From Cyrtodaria siliqua (lineage: Eukaryota > Mollusca > Bivalvia > Adapedonta > Hiatellidae), in assembly GCA_037043455.1 (NCBI GenBank), contig JAWPHD010001223.1, forward strand, positions 248,001-312,000: a stretch of 64,000 bases of DNA. Direction: 5' to 3'. Below, one piece after another: positions 33,800 to 44,300 of the stretch. The notes under the pieces are model-generated. The model made no database searches. It saw only the letters and a list, made by a program, of their open reading frames with translations, and was not told the origin of the DNA. The position numbers and the translations under genes are program-made. Positions within the stretch are counted from its first letter, which is position 1. Each line of letters opens with the position of its first letter.

Positions 33800-34087
33800 C
33801 GCAGTTGACAAATAAAGGCATTAGCATAGCTCTTCTTGCGAACTCCTCGATAATCTACAACAAGATCATATCCATTGTGAGTCCCACATTCAAAACAAAT
33901 ACGTTGGAAACTCTGCAAGTACTATATTCCAATTTGCACATGCATACGTGCAATTATAGCAAAGTTTGTACCCAACACAATCCTTACAGTGCGTCTTTTT
34001 GTCGACTATATAAAATAAAAAACAATCCATGCAAAATTCGGAAGAATTAAAAACACCTAATACTCTCTTACAATATATACAGTTCAT
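33800..34087 (-). pseudogene. Small cysteine-rich (zinc-binding) Polinton protein
   Basis: From ATG 34087 the protein has cysteine pairs in 'MNCIYC', 'FCMDC', 'HCKDC', 'LCYNC' and a further Cys, a spacing typical of zinc ribbons or RING-like folds. The first phase ends at 33890. One base off, 'ICFECGTHNGYDLVVDYRGV' continues to about 33800, so a frameshift is likely. It converges with and slightly overlaps the end of the plus-strand coiled-coil gene. Its role is unknown; small zinc proteins of this sort are frequent accessory genes in Polintons. Confidence 0.55.
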
Positions 34088-34169
34088 CTTATAATATACT
34101 ATTAATATTATTTATTTAATTAAAAAATAAGAATATAGGGAACTATTAATTTTTACAAACTTCAAGGAT

Positions 34170-34382
34170 TTGATTGAAAAGATTATAACCGATGCTCAAA
34201 AGATGAAACTGTCGTGGAAAATAAGAAAACATGATATCAAAAGGGCAAGAAGCTTGTGCAACAAAAAGATCTCACTAGCAACTAGAGGCCCAGCAGATAT
34301 TAATTTCTTTAATTACTACTTTGCTGAGTTATTAAAGGAGGAATTGATACTATTTGTTATGCCGGTTAAATTAATTAATTAA
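34170..34382 (+). CDS. Small basic hypothetical protein upstream of polymerase
   Basis: The 70-residue frame contains 'IEKIITDAQKMKLSWKIRKH' and 'DIKRARSLCNKKISLATRG', a lysine-rich helical stretch. It is open upstream from about 34150. It may be a separate gene or a displaced N-terminal part of the polymerase; no motif decides. Confidence 0.35.
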   Translation: MIEKIITDAQKMKLSWKIRKHDIKRARSLCNKKISLATRGPADINFFNYYFAELLKEELILFVMPVKLIN

Positions 34383-34421
34383 TTATAGCTTAAAAAATAT
34401 TTTCTATACACTTATTATATA

Positions 34422-37400
34422 ATGAGTAAAAGAAATTGAAAAACACCAAAAACAATATAGCAAGTTTTTTTCTGTGGGTATTGTGGATAGATCCGATCCT
34501 TTTGTTCAGCTTTATCGGACTGAAAAAAATAGTTGTAGAATTTCTCAAGGCGGAATTACAAAGGATGGGTGGTTTTAAATTCAGTGTTACTTTAAACGTG
34601 ACTTTCTCCAATACAGTTAAAAACAAAGATGGAGAGTTTTTAACTACATGTAAAACAGCTTACCTCGCGTCCCGGGCGATAATGATCTTAGACAATAACT
34701 ATATCGAGTATGATTTAAATAAAGCAACTGGTCAAACAATGGAAAGTTTGGATACTGGATCTCCGAGGGAAGTGGATGGGCAATTGAATCAGTGGATGCG
34801 CATTATATAAATAGGATGAAGTATAAAACTTTAAGAGGTAGCTCTTATTTGAAGTTACCAAAAGAACTTTCAAATTCTAGAAAAGGTTTAATAAATATAA
34901 TAAATAAAAAAGATGACGAGTGCTTCAGATGGTGCCATTTAGCATATACATTTCCAGCAGCAGCAAATTTAGAAAGAATAACAAAGTATAAAAAGCACAT
35001 TGTTGATCTTGATTACAGTGGAATTACATTTCCTGTTACATTAAAGCAAATTCCCAAAATAGAAAAACAAAACAATATATGTTTAAACGGGTTTTCTGAC
35101 CGCTTTACAAATTTAATCAGGATGTTCGTCAGAAAAGGATATAACCCTTTGGTTTTACAGCGCACTGCATGTTTAGTGATTGACCCCTCTACAGTCAGTC
35201 ATGATTACGCTTCACTTTTCACTTGTGCGATGACTGGACTACCTCTTGGGACTCTATGATTGTACCTACTGAAACCCAAACTAAGGGAGGTTGGTGCATG
35301 AGCTTTCGTCCCTCGGGATTTCTGGTACCCTAGATTGGTTTTCTCTTTAGCTGCAACTACTATGGTTGTTCAGTACGATTCTGGATACATCCTGCGATGT
35401 TTATTATTTTGTATGTGTATCTGTAGTTAGTTTCTCTGGATGTGGACTTTATTGTTAGAGAATTCCTTTGATGGGATGTAGTTTTGTTTACACTGTCTTG
35501 TCTATTTGGGCGCTGAAGACAGGATAATAGCGAGGATTGTGCGCATATAAAATCGATTCAAGCTAAACAGTAGGTCATATTGCCTACTGACCGTTCCAAG
35601 TCGGTAATCCTGTCTTCACCACCCTTTCTGTTGTTTTTTGTCTCTTTCATTGTAGTTTCAAGTCCTTGTTTGCAGTACAGTGCGGACCTACGATGCCATT
35701 GCGTTCGGACGCTGTGGTTTCTATAGGACCATATATATATCTTTTTTAATATATTTGGATATGAGAAAAACGGGGTGTATCCTCTGTACACATAAAAAAA
35801 CAAAGCTGAAGAAGAATGCAATATGCTTTTGATTGTTGAAGAAGAAAAAATCATTATGTATGGATGAAGGATTTCAACCGGTTGATGTTTAATCAAACAT
35901 TACATGAAGGGAAAAGATGGTTCTGCAAAACATGCTTGCAATGCTTTACATTAGAAAAAGTCTTGGAAAAGCATAAACCTGATTGTCTTTCTCTGAATGG
36001 CAAGCAAGCAATAAAAGTGCCTTTTGCGAGTGAAAAGGTTTTCTTTAAAAACTATAATAGGCAGTTAATGGTTCCATTTGTTATATATGCCGACTTTGAA
36101 GCAATAACAGAAAAAATCTCTTCAGCTACAAATAATCCAAACACTCTTATACAGACGCATATCAACAACATACTGATTGTAGTTACGGATACAAGGTTGT
36201 CTGCTGCTATGATGACAAATATTCCAAACCTGTTGTAACATACAGAGTACCAAACGCTGTTTATAAGTTTTTAGAGCAAATGATAGAGGAAGAAAAATAT
36301 TGTAAAAAAACTGCGAATACATATTTTAAAAAAGATTTGACAATGACAGCGGCAGAAGAAAAAGAATTTAGAGCAGCCGAGAAATGTCATATTTGCGATG
36401 AACGATACATGACGTGTGATAGAGCAGTTAGAGATCATTGTCACATAACTGGGAAGTTTAGAGGAAGTGCCCACGATGCATGCAATCTCAGTTTCATGTT
36501 GACTAAAAAGATACATGTTGTATTCCATAATTTGAGGGGTTATGACGCTCACTGTATAATGCAGCACATCGGAAAGTTAAAAAAAACGATAAATGTTATA
36601 CCAAATAACATGGAAAGGTATATGGCTTTCATGTTTGGGTCAAATTTGGTGTTTATATATAGTTTCCAGTTTATGTCGCAGTCACTCGATAACTTGGTGA
36701 AAAACATTCCGTTGTTTAAATATATCCCTCAAGAATACTCCGATGAAAAGTTAAAACTGTTGAAAAGAAAAGTAGTTTACCCGTATGATTATATGGATAG
36801 CTTTGAATGACAATTGCCTATAAAGAAAAGCTTCTACTCTCAGCTAAATGATGCAAATATCTCAGATGAAGATTATGAGCATGCTAAACAAATATGGAAG
36901 ACGTTCAATATCAAAAACATGTGGGAATATCATGATCTGTATTTGAAAAGCGATGTTTTGCTGCTAGCTGATGTTTTTGAAAACTTCAGAAAAATGTGTT
37001 TTGAGTATTACAAATTAGATCCTTGTCATTACTTCGGTAGTCCCGGTTTATCTTGGGATGCCTGTTTGAAAATGACTGGGATTAAACTCGACTTGATTAC
37101 TGATATCGATAAATATCTGTTTGTAGAGAAAGTGGTGTGAGTTATATTGCGACTAGATATTGGAAAGCTAATAATAAGTATATGAAAGACTATGATAGTA
37201 GTAAACTGAGTAAGTATATAATGGATCTTGATGCTAACAACTTGCATGCGTGGGCGATGTGTCAGCCTTTACCAACTGGTAATTTTAAATGGTTCAAAAG
37301 ATTTGAAGAAGGAAAATCAAATTATATTGTTTAGTGTGATCTTGAATATGAGTTACAGGACTTGCATACTGATTATCCTTGCTGCGGAAAGTTTAAATAT

Positions 37401-38398
37401 AAAAGATGAGTGGTTGTCGGACTACTGCAAGAACTTGAAAAGTAAGTTTGATTTGGGAACTAGTAAAGTTAACAACGTGTTACTACATTGAAAGATAAGG
37501 AAAAATATAGAATTATAGAAATTTAAAGTTGTATGAAAGTTTGGGGTTGAAAGTGAAAAAGATACACAGGATACAGCAGTTTGACGAGTCTCAATGGTTG
37601 AAAGTGTATATCGACTTTAATACTACAAAAAGAACAGCTGTTAAAAATGCTTTCGAAAACGATTTCTTCAAGCTTATGAATAATTCAGTTTTTGGCAAGA
37701 CGATGGAAAACCTGAGAAAAAGAGTTAATGTTAAGCTGACGCATGACGAGGAAGTCCTTTTGAAATATGCGGTAAGACCATCGTTTATTTCTTTTAAGAT
37801 GTTCAGCGAAAACTTGTTTGCCATCAATAGGGTAAAAGAAAGACTTGTCTTAAATCGTCCTTGTTATGTTGGTATGTGTATTTTGGACTTGTCAAAATAC
37901 TTGATGTATGATTTCCACTACAATTATGCCAAAAACAAATACAATGAAAAAGTTAAGCTGTTGTTTACGGACACTGATTGATTCTCTGTGTTATGAAATT
38001 AGAACAAAAGATGTGTATGCTGGTCTTTACTAAGACAAAGAAAGTTTTGATAATAGTGATTATGATCCAACAAGTGAGTTTTACTTCAGCGATAACAAAA
38101 AGGTTATTTTCAAGATGAAAGACGAAACCTGTGGTGCGGTGATCGTATAGTTTGTTGGATTGAGGAGTAAGTCATACTCATACATTTTGGCTTATAATAC
38201 TGAAACAAAGAAATGCAAAAGTATTAAAAAATGTGTTGTCAAAAAAAAAATAACGCATGATAACTATAAAAATATTTTATTCATGGCAACAGAAGCTCAT
38301 CATAAATGAAAGTTATCAGATCTAACAAACACAAGCTGGGCAGCTATGAAATTAATAAAAAAGTTTGTCCGCATATAATGATAAAAGATACATATTAG
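34422..38398 (+). pseudogene. Polinton family-B (protein-primed type) DNA polymerase, multiply broken
   Basis: This is the replicative polymerase. Reading successive phases: 'KGLINIINKKDDECFRWCHL' (N-terminal hallmark), an insertion at 35095-35757, resumption with 'GYEKNGVYPLY', exonuclease motif I 'YADFEAITEK' (~36090), the 'RDHCHITGKFRGSAHDACN' zinc-like block (~36430), exonuclease II 'VFHNLRGYDAH' (~36530), exonuclease III 'YHDLYLKSDVLLLADVFENF' (~36930), polymerase A 'MDLDANNLHAWAM' (~37220), motif B 'KLMNNSVFGKTMENL' (~37670), motif C 'LLFTDTDS' (~37970), and the end at 38398. Breaks include stops at 36808, 37333, 38031 and 38148 and several frameshifts. The start at 34422 (ATG followed by a stop soon after) is provisional. 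Confidence 0.93.
35095..35757 (+). mobile_element. 5'-truncated retroelement tail inserted in the polymerase gene
   Basis: It interrupts the polymerase between the 'NNICLNGF' and 'GYEKNGVYPLY' segments. Its first ~160 bp encode 'FVRKGYNPLVLQRTACLV', 'IDPSTVS' and 'LFTCAMTG', which match the reverse transcriptase C-terminal tail at 59740-59860. The rest is 3' untranslated sequence with 'ctgaccgttccaagtcggta', a block also found at 41668, 50070 (minus), 60945 and 62207. A short 3' piece of a longer element is typical of 5'-truncated target-primed insertion. No clear target duplication was found. Confidence 0.8.
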
Positions 38399-38453
38399 AC
38401 AATGGTCAGGATACGCTGGCATATAAATAATAATTTGATATAATACTTTATAC

Positions 38454-38735
38454 ATGGAACAAACATTTGTGGAAGAAATATGTGAAAAACTTGAGGAGTT
38501 GAAAGGTAAATATAGAAGAGTATTGTTGGCACGCAAACAGGGTTGGGTGGAATATGATGTGATTCGTGCTGATTTTCTAGATACTAGGAAAAGTCAAATT
38601 AACAAAAGAGGGCGATTACTATCGGAAATGGATTATTATCTAGAAAAGCTTGATCATACCGATAGAAAGCGTTTCAACTTGAAACGTAAAATACGCAAAT
38701 GTAAAAAAAATAAAAAAATCCATGATCGAGCGTGA
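38454..38735 (+). CDS. Small basic, helical Polinton protein (93 aa)
   Basis: The ATG-initiated frame has 'VEEICEKLEELKGKYRRVLL', 'KSQINKRGRLLSEMDYYLEK' and a Lys/Arg-rich end 'RKIRKCKKNKK'. In a shifted phase a further acidic segment ('SNEEDDCPVPSDFDSRL') reaches about 38818, so the true C-terminus may be longer and frameshifted. No known motif. It is the last gene before the right inverted repeat, in the same direction as polymerase. Confidence 0.5.
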   Translation: MEQTFVEEICEKLEELKGKYRRVLLARKQGWVEYDVIRADFLDTRKSQINKRGRLLSEMDYYLEKLDHTDRKRFNLKRKIRKCKKNKKIHDRA

Positions 38736-38850
38736 TGTGTATAGTAATGAAGAGGATGATTGCCCTGTTCCTTCTGATTTTGACTCAAGACTAAACATGA
38801 GACTGTTTTGGGTTATGTGATTTAAAAACTTCACCAAAAGTAGATTCGCC

Positions 38851-39190
38851 CAAAATAGTAGCAAGATCAATTATTTGCGGGTAGTATACAAACTGGTGTT
38901 CCAACTTTGTTTAACAAATGGGGCAAAAATCATCTGCGGTGTTGGGTTTGAAAGATATTCATTACCCGATCTGCAGTTGTTTCATTTGGGGTTGGTTAAA
39001 AAGGTAGCAAGTCGTTATTATCAATTATTTAAAAGTAGTATAGAAACTGGCGGTACCAGGGGAGTTTTATCATCGGGGAGTTGCAATGAGTTTTAAATTT
39101 GTCTGTTGGCTTGCCAGCCGACAAATTTACTGACTCACTGCAACAAACTCCCCGATGAAAAAACTGGACTGGTACCGCCAGTTTCTATAC
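38851..39190. repeat. Polinton right terminal inverted repeat
   Basis: Inverted copy of the left end. The outer 157 bp (39034-39190) form a palindrome with the same arms as on the left. Its centre is a further small palindrome around 'ttggcttgcca' flanked by AAATTTGTC and GACAAATTT, so the whole end could fold into one long hairpin. Confidence 0.95.
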
Positions 39191-39342
39191 CACTTACCCA
39201 AATTTAATATTTCCAATAATTCAATGAAAATTCATCAATTATCCTAATGCAGTAAACGTACAAAACAAGACACTGTCTTTTGCAAGTTCACACGCTTGAG
39301 ACAAGGGAGGTAAATTCTGTCTTTCACGGAATATGGTTTCCT

Positions 39343-39551
39343 CAGTACCGGGTGTGGCCGCCGTTGGCATTGCAAAATGCTGTGCAGCGTCTTCGCATAG
39401 ATGATATGAGATCATGAAGGTACTGGATCGGAATGGCATTCCACTCACGCTGCACGAAGTTATGTAACTCGGCTGCGGTATGAACGTTATTGTTAAGTTT
39501 TCGTTTCAGGAAATCTCACACGTGCTCGATCGGGTTCATATCCGGGGACAT
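39343..39551 (-). pseudogene. Tc1/mariner transposase C-terminal remnant
   Basis: The minus strand reads 'MSPDMNPIEHV', a stop in place of the expected Trp, then 'DFLKRKLNNN', 'LHNFVQREWNAIP' and 'LISSMRRRCTAFCNANGGHT' to a stop at 39343. The 'DxNPIEHxW' box with its catalytic acid and the 'SM.RRC.A....GGHT.Y' tail are characteristic of Tc1 transposases. The N-terminal DNA-binding part and earlier catalytic residues are absent. Confidence 0.85.
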
Positions 39552-39679
39552 AACAATCTTACAAGAGCTTCACCATAACTTAAACATCATTTAAGATTTC
39601 TATCATTGGCGTCATTCAAATTCTGCAATCAGCTACCTGTCAATAGATGTCGCCATCAGCAGTAAACCCACGTGACGAC

Positions 39680-40165
39680 ACAGACCACATCATAATAGAA
39701 GCTTACCACATCATAATGAAAACAGACCACTTCATAATGTAAAGTGACCACATCAAAATAGAAAGTGACTATATCGTAATGTAAAGAAACCACATTATAA
39801 TGGAAAGTGACCATAACATAATGAAAAGCGACCACGTCATAATGCAAAGTAACCACATCATAATGGAAAGTGACCACATCATAATGAAAAGCGACCACAT
39901 CATAATGAAAAGTGACCACATCATAATGAAAAGCGACCACGTCATAATGCAAAGTGACCACATTATAATGAAAAATGACCACATCATAATGAAAGACGAC
40001 CACATCATAATAGAAACTTACCGCATCATAATGAAAACAGAGCACATCATGATGTAAAGTGACCATATCATAATGGAAAGTGACCACATCATAATGTAAA
40101 GTAACCACATCATAATGGGAAATGACCACATCATAATGAAAAGTGACCACATCATAATGTTTTAT
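39680..40165. repeat. Minisatellite, 21 bp unit, about 23 copies
   Basis: Head-to-tail units like 'gaccacatcataatgaaaagt'. The unit is a multiple of three, so long frames stay open on both strands (for example a 195-codon minus frame made of HYDVV.. repeats). These are repeat products, not a gene. Copies differ at a few fixed positions. Confidence 0.93.
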
Positions 40166-40549
40166 TTGGGAGGTCTTTTGGAAGCTTTTGTGAGAACTCT
40201 TGTATTGGGGAGGTCTTTCGGGAGGATTTTTAATCTGGAACACCTTTGGACCTCTTTTTAAGAGGCTGTGTCAAGCGAAACCATTTTGTTCAAAGACCAT
40301 TTCTATTGTTAATATGAATTACAATATCGACAGTGGTACATATCTTTTCAAAACGTAGTTACATGATCGATTGTATACGGTAATACAATCATAATCATAT
40401 TATATGACATATCATATATACCGAACGTTTTTGATTCGATTTCACAAGGATCTATATGTACATATATATCCATGGTTTTCACATTAATTATATTTTGTTG
40501 TTTTAATTGTTGTTGTGTGTTTTTCCTCCATGGCACAAACTGTTCATAA
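40166..40549. other. Unassigned AT-rich sequence
   Basis: No gene or repeat recognised. Confidence 0.4.
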
Positions 40550-40810
40550 GAGCTCCCGCAGCTCCAAAATAAACGAGAAACGAGCTCCCAAATAGCTCCT
40601 TATATCCTCCTCTTCATATCTCCTTCTATTCTCCTTATATCCAACATTCTCCTCCAATTCCTTATGTCCTCCTCTCTATACCCTCTTCTTCTCCAAATCT
40701 CCTCTTTTCATCCGCATATCCTCCATTCTCCCCAAATTCCTCTCCTCATATTCATCCTCCTCCTCATTCTTCTCATCATCACTATCGTAACCTCCTCCAT
40801 CCTTCTTTAG
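40550..40810. repeat. Pyrimidine-rich (CTCCT/TTCT) low-complexity tract
   Basis: The plus strand is almost all C and T with a 'tctcctcc..atatcctcc' rhythm, suggesting a decayed short tandem repeat. Confidence 0.8.
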
Positions 40811-41559
40811 CATACATTCTCAAAATATTGGTTTTGTAAGGCCATAGGTTTAGAAGAAAAGAGATAAACCCCTCTAAATAAAACAATAGTGAGGGATTAT
40901 AGAGTCGTAGCGATTATGCAGTCTCACTTCCGGTTTTTCGATATTTTACTTCCGGTACGTGAACTTACTTTTATTCGTTTTCCTCTCCCCGAGACCTTCG
41001 CGGCGATACCCAACAAGACAATTTCGGTCCTCAAAAACGGGATAAATGCTAAAATAACCAATTGTGTCGGTGTGGCCTATAAATGTGTGGGTCACTAACT
41101 AAAATTTAAAGGTCCGTAGCTCCGTAACAGTAAAAGATTGAAATATAGAAGCTAACAAATTTGGAATATCCTCGACGAGATCGATGGTGTAGGTTCCTAC
41201 GTGTTGGACGAAAACTGATGACGTCACTTTCGGTCGTCATATTGGTTTTTGGAATGCAGACATTAAACAATTTCCGAAAATATATATCATATATTGCCTA
41301 GGTTCGTATTCGAAAGAAGGTGAACGCATTTGCGTGACATACCTCCGGTATGAACCCCATACCGAATCTAACGGATACTTATAGTTCCTTACATATCAGG
41401 TGTACCTCCCTCGTGTCCATTAGGTGGCATAAACGCCCAAAAATATGCTACTTTTTCGCATTCTCACAACTCTACAATTTGGTCAATTTGAAAATTATTT
41501 AATTAATTAACGGTCATCTCATTGTTTTGAGTCACTGGAAAAAACTTAGGGAGCATGTC
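40811..41559. other. Unassigned sequence
   Basis: Two copies of 'acttccggt' near 40926 and 40951 and short open frames only; no gene recognised. Confidence 0.4.
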
Positions 41560-41770
41560 CGTATCGCATCATCGGTGAAACCCAGGGTTTGTTTATTCCT
41601 TTTAGGCATGATGTCACCGGAGAAACCCTCTATTGTCTAAACTGCAGTTAGTAAAAATCGCTGACCATTCCAAGGCGGTAACGGTACGCTTTTGTATTTG
41701 TGATGTCATATCTTACATTTTTTATTCATCTTTATAGTTGTTGTTTGTTTCATTATGTGTGTATTGTTAC
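41560..41770 (+). repeat. Dispersed repeat: retroelement 3' tail family
   Basis: Contains 'ctgaccattccaaggcggta' and 'tttgtatttgtgatgtcatatctta', shared with 60940-61060 and 62200-62310, and more loosely with the insert in the polymerase gene at 35571. Confidence 0.7.
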
Positions 41771-42944
41771 GAGCCAAATATGCAGTTTCTCTAGCGAACG
41801 TTTTTTGAATGGGAGCAATAAGTTTGCCTTTGATAAGGTGATATTGTAAGGTTGTTTATAGTATTGAAAAGTATTAATAGACGAAAATAGACGTTTATTG
41901 CACATTTTATCACGAACGTCTTTTGAATTTTGAATTTACCAACATAGATGGCAAAATATTGAACTATGTAGTATAATAAGTAATAATGTATATTCTGTCG
42001 TTAAACACAAAGTTTTGTAGAACCAAAACCAATAAATGTATTTGAAATGTATGCCTTACCTGTCTACACGTGTATTGTCAAGTTTGCTCGTGTCGCTGAA
42101 AGCGTCTAGATATATCCGACCAGCTTCTACAAATACAATATACTTAAACTGAAAATGTACATTCAGTTGGAACATGACTACTTCACCCGGTCATTATACT
42201 TTTATAGTAAACTAATTATTCTGCTGTAGAATCTTGACTCCATCAGGGTGGGGGCGTGCCGGGTGACATTGGGGTGTAATTGCATTACGGGCGTGGGTGT
42301 AATTTTATTATCACTTACAGTTTCTAAAGAAAAAAAGAAAGAAACGTGTTTGTTCGCAGTATCTAAACAACTGAGAATACAGGAAGAAAGAAATAAATCA
42401 CGTCGACAGTTTTCTTCAACCTGCTCTTAACAGCCATACTTATATTATTTCAAACGGTGTTATACGTATAACATAATAGAGCGATATTATCAAAGACAAT
42501 AAGAACAGCCCGTTTATAGTAAACGTTCGAGTGTTGAAAGCGGATCTACTTTTTCGGTCTGGTAAAGCGCTTGAAAAATTGTCCGTTTTCCGCACTTTGT
42601 CAGATGACATTGAAAACGTTTCATTTAAACATAGAAAATGAGACGTACCCGAAACAAAATAAAACAAGGACAAAAACAGAAAAAATAAATGTAGAAAGTT
42701 TCATACCGAATAGAAATGTCATTTTTATCCAGCAAAGAAATGCGAGCCGGTGTCAAAAGTCATTAACAACGGAGGGATAAATATAGCTTTGCAAAACGTC
42801 CACACTCAAGAGCATGGTGAAAACATAAAAACGTGATTTTTCCTAACATCATAGAAAATTTATTATTATATAGAAGGCATATGTTAGCGAAGAATGAATT
42901 TACACAATGGTAATAACACCACCGTTTATTAGACAGAGTTTTAT
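41771..42944. other. Unassigned AT-rich sequence
   Basis: Short frames only; no recognisable gene. Confidence 0.4.
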
Positions 42945-43340
42945 CCAAAGAAATATAAAAAGATCGGACAGCGAAAGTAGCATTCAAGGAGGTCAGTCAA
43001 CTACAAAACACAGAAACAAACACGCAAATAAACAAACAAGAAGGCAACAAGGTATATGAAACACACGTGTTTAAGGAAAAACTGGATCAATGAATGTCAT
43101 ACAATCCCGGTAGGATGTAAAAATAACAATATTGATTGGATATACGGGGAGACCTTTAGCGGTCGCCACACGGCACAAACAACACTATTGTGCAATACAA
43201 AGAAATATAAAAAGATCGGACAGGGAAAGTAGCATTCAAGGAGGTCAGTCAACCGCAAAAAACAGAAACAAACACGCAAAAAAACAAACAAACAAGAAGG
43301 CAACGCGGTATATGAAACACACGTGTTTAAGGAAAAGATG
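42945..43340 (+). repeat. Direct duplication of a ~145 bp block
   Basis: The block 'aaagaaatataaaaagatcg' ... 'acacacgtgtttaaggaaaa' occurs at about 42948-43082 and again at 43198-43338, with few differences, separated by about 115 bp of different sequence. The spacer encodes 'IGYTGRPLAVATRHKQHYC', which looks like a short GIY-YIG-type fragment but is too small to assign. Confidence 0.8.
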
Positions 43341-44140
43341 GCATTTTCAAAATCTCCTTATAATTATTTAAATTGATTACACTACAATAGTTTGTTATAT
43401 TTATAATCGACCCCGTAGTTTACATATTGTTCTTGTCTCCTGGATTGCATACATTTCAATGAAATTCATCTTTCAGCCTATAAGTAGGATAACGCCACAT
43501 TGTCTTATCATTTTGTAGACTATGTGGTTCATGGGGTCTATTAGTGTGTTAAAACATACTTTTAATGCTCTTTTGAAATTTTTCGTTTTGGTGAACATCA
43601 ACGTGTATTGATTATTGCACATTTTACGACTGGACTTTCCCTACGGAATCTGTTGGGACTGTTTCACGTTTTTAAACAGCATCGTTTGTATATTATATAT
43701 ACACAGGTTGAAAGAAGAATTTATTTTGAGTCGATTAGTATTACAAAATTTACCTGCCACGATGAAATATCTCAGATTATCCAAATTAATCACGACTATA
43801 TTCACATATTTCCGAATTATCGATAGTTACCGCCATCTTGTTTAACAAATTTACCAAGAGTTCCATGCGCATATTAGTTCACCGTACGCAACCTACCATG
43901 CACCGTCGATAGAATAGAATAGAATATAACCGTTTATCATGCCGGTTTAAAAGCAATATTTTTGTTATATTTAGAGTATTGTTAAAATTACTTGTTTTAT
44001 TCGTTTATTATTTTACAAGACTCTTCCTCATACTTAAATATTAATAAAGAGAATATAAAATATATGAAAATTAGCAGTTTGGTAAAGATCGGAATAATAA
44101 TAATGAAGGTGCAAGAGTGTTCACAAGGCAAAAGTTAGCG
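43341..44140. other. Unassigned AT-rich sequence
   Basis: A short 'agaat' pentamer run lies near 43910. No gene seen. Confidence 0.4.
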
Positions 44141-44146
44141 AACGAC

Positions 44147-44300
44147 GACGGGCGACGGACAACGGACAACTCGCCATGCTATAAACTCTGCGACGGGCGA
44201 CGGACAACGGACAACTCGCCATGCTATAAACTCTGCGACGGGCGACGCACAACTCTCGATTCCATAAACTCTGGAGAGTGTGGGGGGGGGGGGGGTGGAT
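44147..44300. repeat. 45 bp tandem repeat (three copies) followed by a G tract
   Basis: Three units of 'cgacgggcgacggacaacgg' plus 'acaactcgccatgctataaa'; the third is diverged. It is followed by an uninterrupted run of about 14 G at 44282-44295. Confidence 0.9.

Larger units (their letters stand above)
21236..33865 (+). pseudogene. Polinton coiled-coil gene of unknown function, split twice by insertions
   Basis: The first part (21236-21509) begins with ATG and encodes 'NNLVKEYENKFIQKILEKG' and a tandem 'QLATLPEI' repeat (three units). The second part (25411-26113) continues with 'GIPQLFAEEPRKIITGNLD', long charged helices and 'ISKDGRYGMLHIDIP'-like sequence (seen as KVSKDGRYGMLHIDIP). A frame break lies near 26030. 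Its C-terminus (from 33788) carries the GSI.SGNNS motif that straddles the gypsy insertion. Removing the 3.9 kb array with one ATCAGG copy, and the gypsy element with one GGAAT copy, leaves the frame continuous at both joints. The gene is conserved in position in Polintons, but I cannot name its function. Confidence 0.75.
13641..39194. mobile_element. Polinton/Maverick (adintovirus-like) DNA transposon, degenerate, with three nested insertions
   Basis: Bounded by ~330 bp terminal inverted repeats, it holds the diagnostic Polinton set: family-B DNA polymerase, retroviral-type integrase with chromodomain, packaging ATPase, adenovirus-type protease, major capsid and penton proteins. Integrase, PLA2, protease, capsid genes and ATPase are on the minus strand; polymerase is on the plus strand. 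Total span is 25.5 kb, but without the inserted array, gypsy element and retroelement tail it is about 13.3 kb, within or slightly below the usual 13-20 kb. A candidate imperfect 6 bp target duplication is ataccc (13635-13640) and ttaccc (39194-39199); exact ends are uncertain by a few bases. Most genes carry frameshifts or stops, so the copy is dead. Confidence 0.95.

Noticed and set aside
13635..39199. A perfect 6 bp Polinton target duplication
   Set aside because: Only an imperfect candidate (ataccc/ttaccc) was found; exact ends are uncertain, so I do not claim a perfect duplication.
39656..40243. 195-codon minus-strand frame and plus-strand partners in the 21 bp array
   Set aside because: Explained entirely by a tandem repeat whose unit is divisible by three; there is no non-repeat sequence supporting a gene.
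43132..43371. Possible GIY-YIG endonuclease fragment ('IGYTGRPLAVATRHKQHYC')
   Set aside because: Only about 20 residues resemble the family and no catalytic context follows, so it could be chance.
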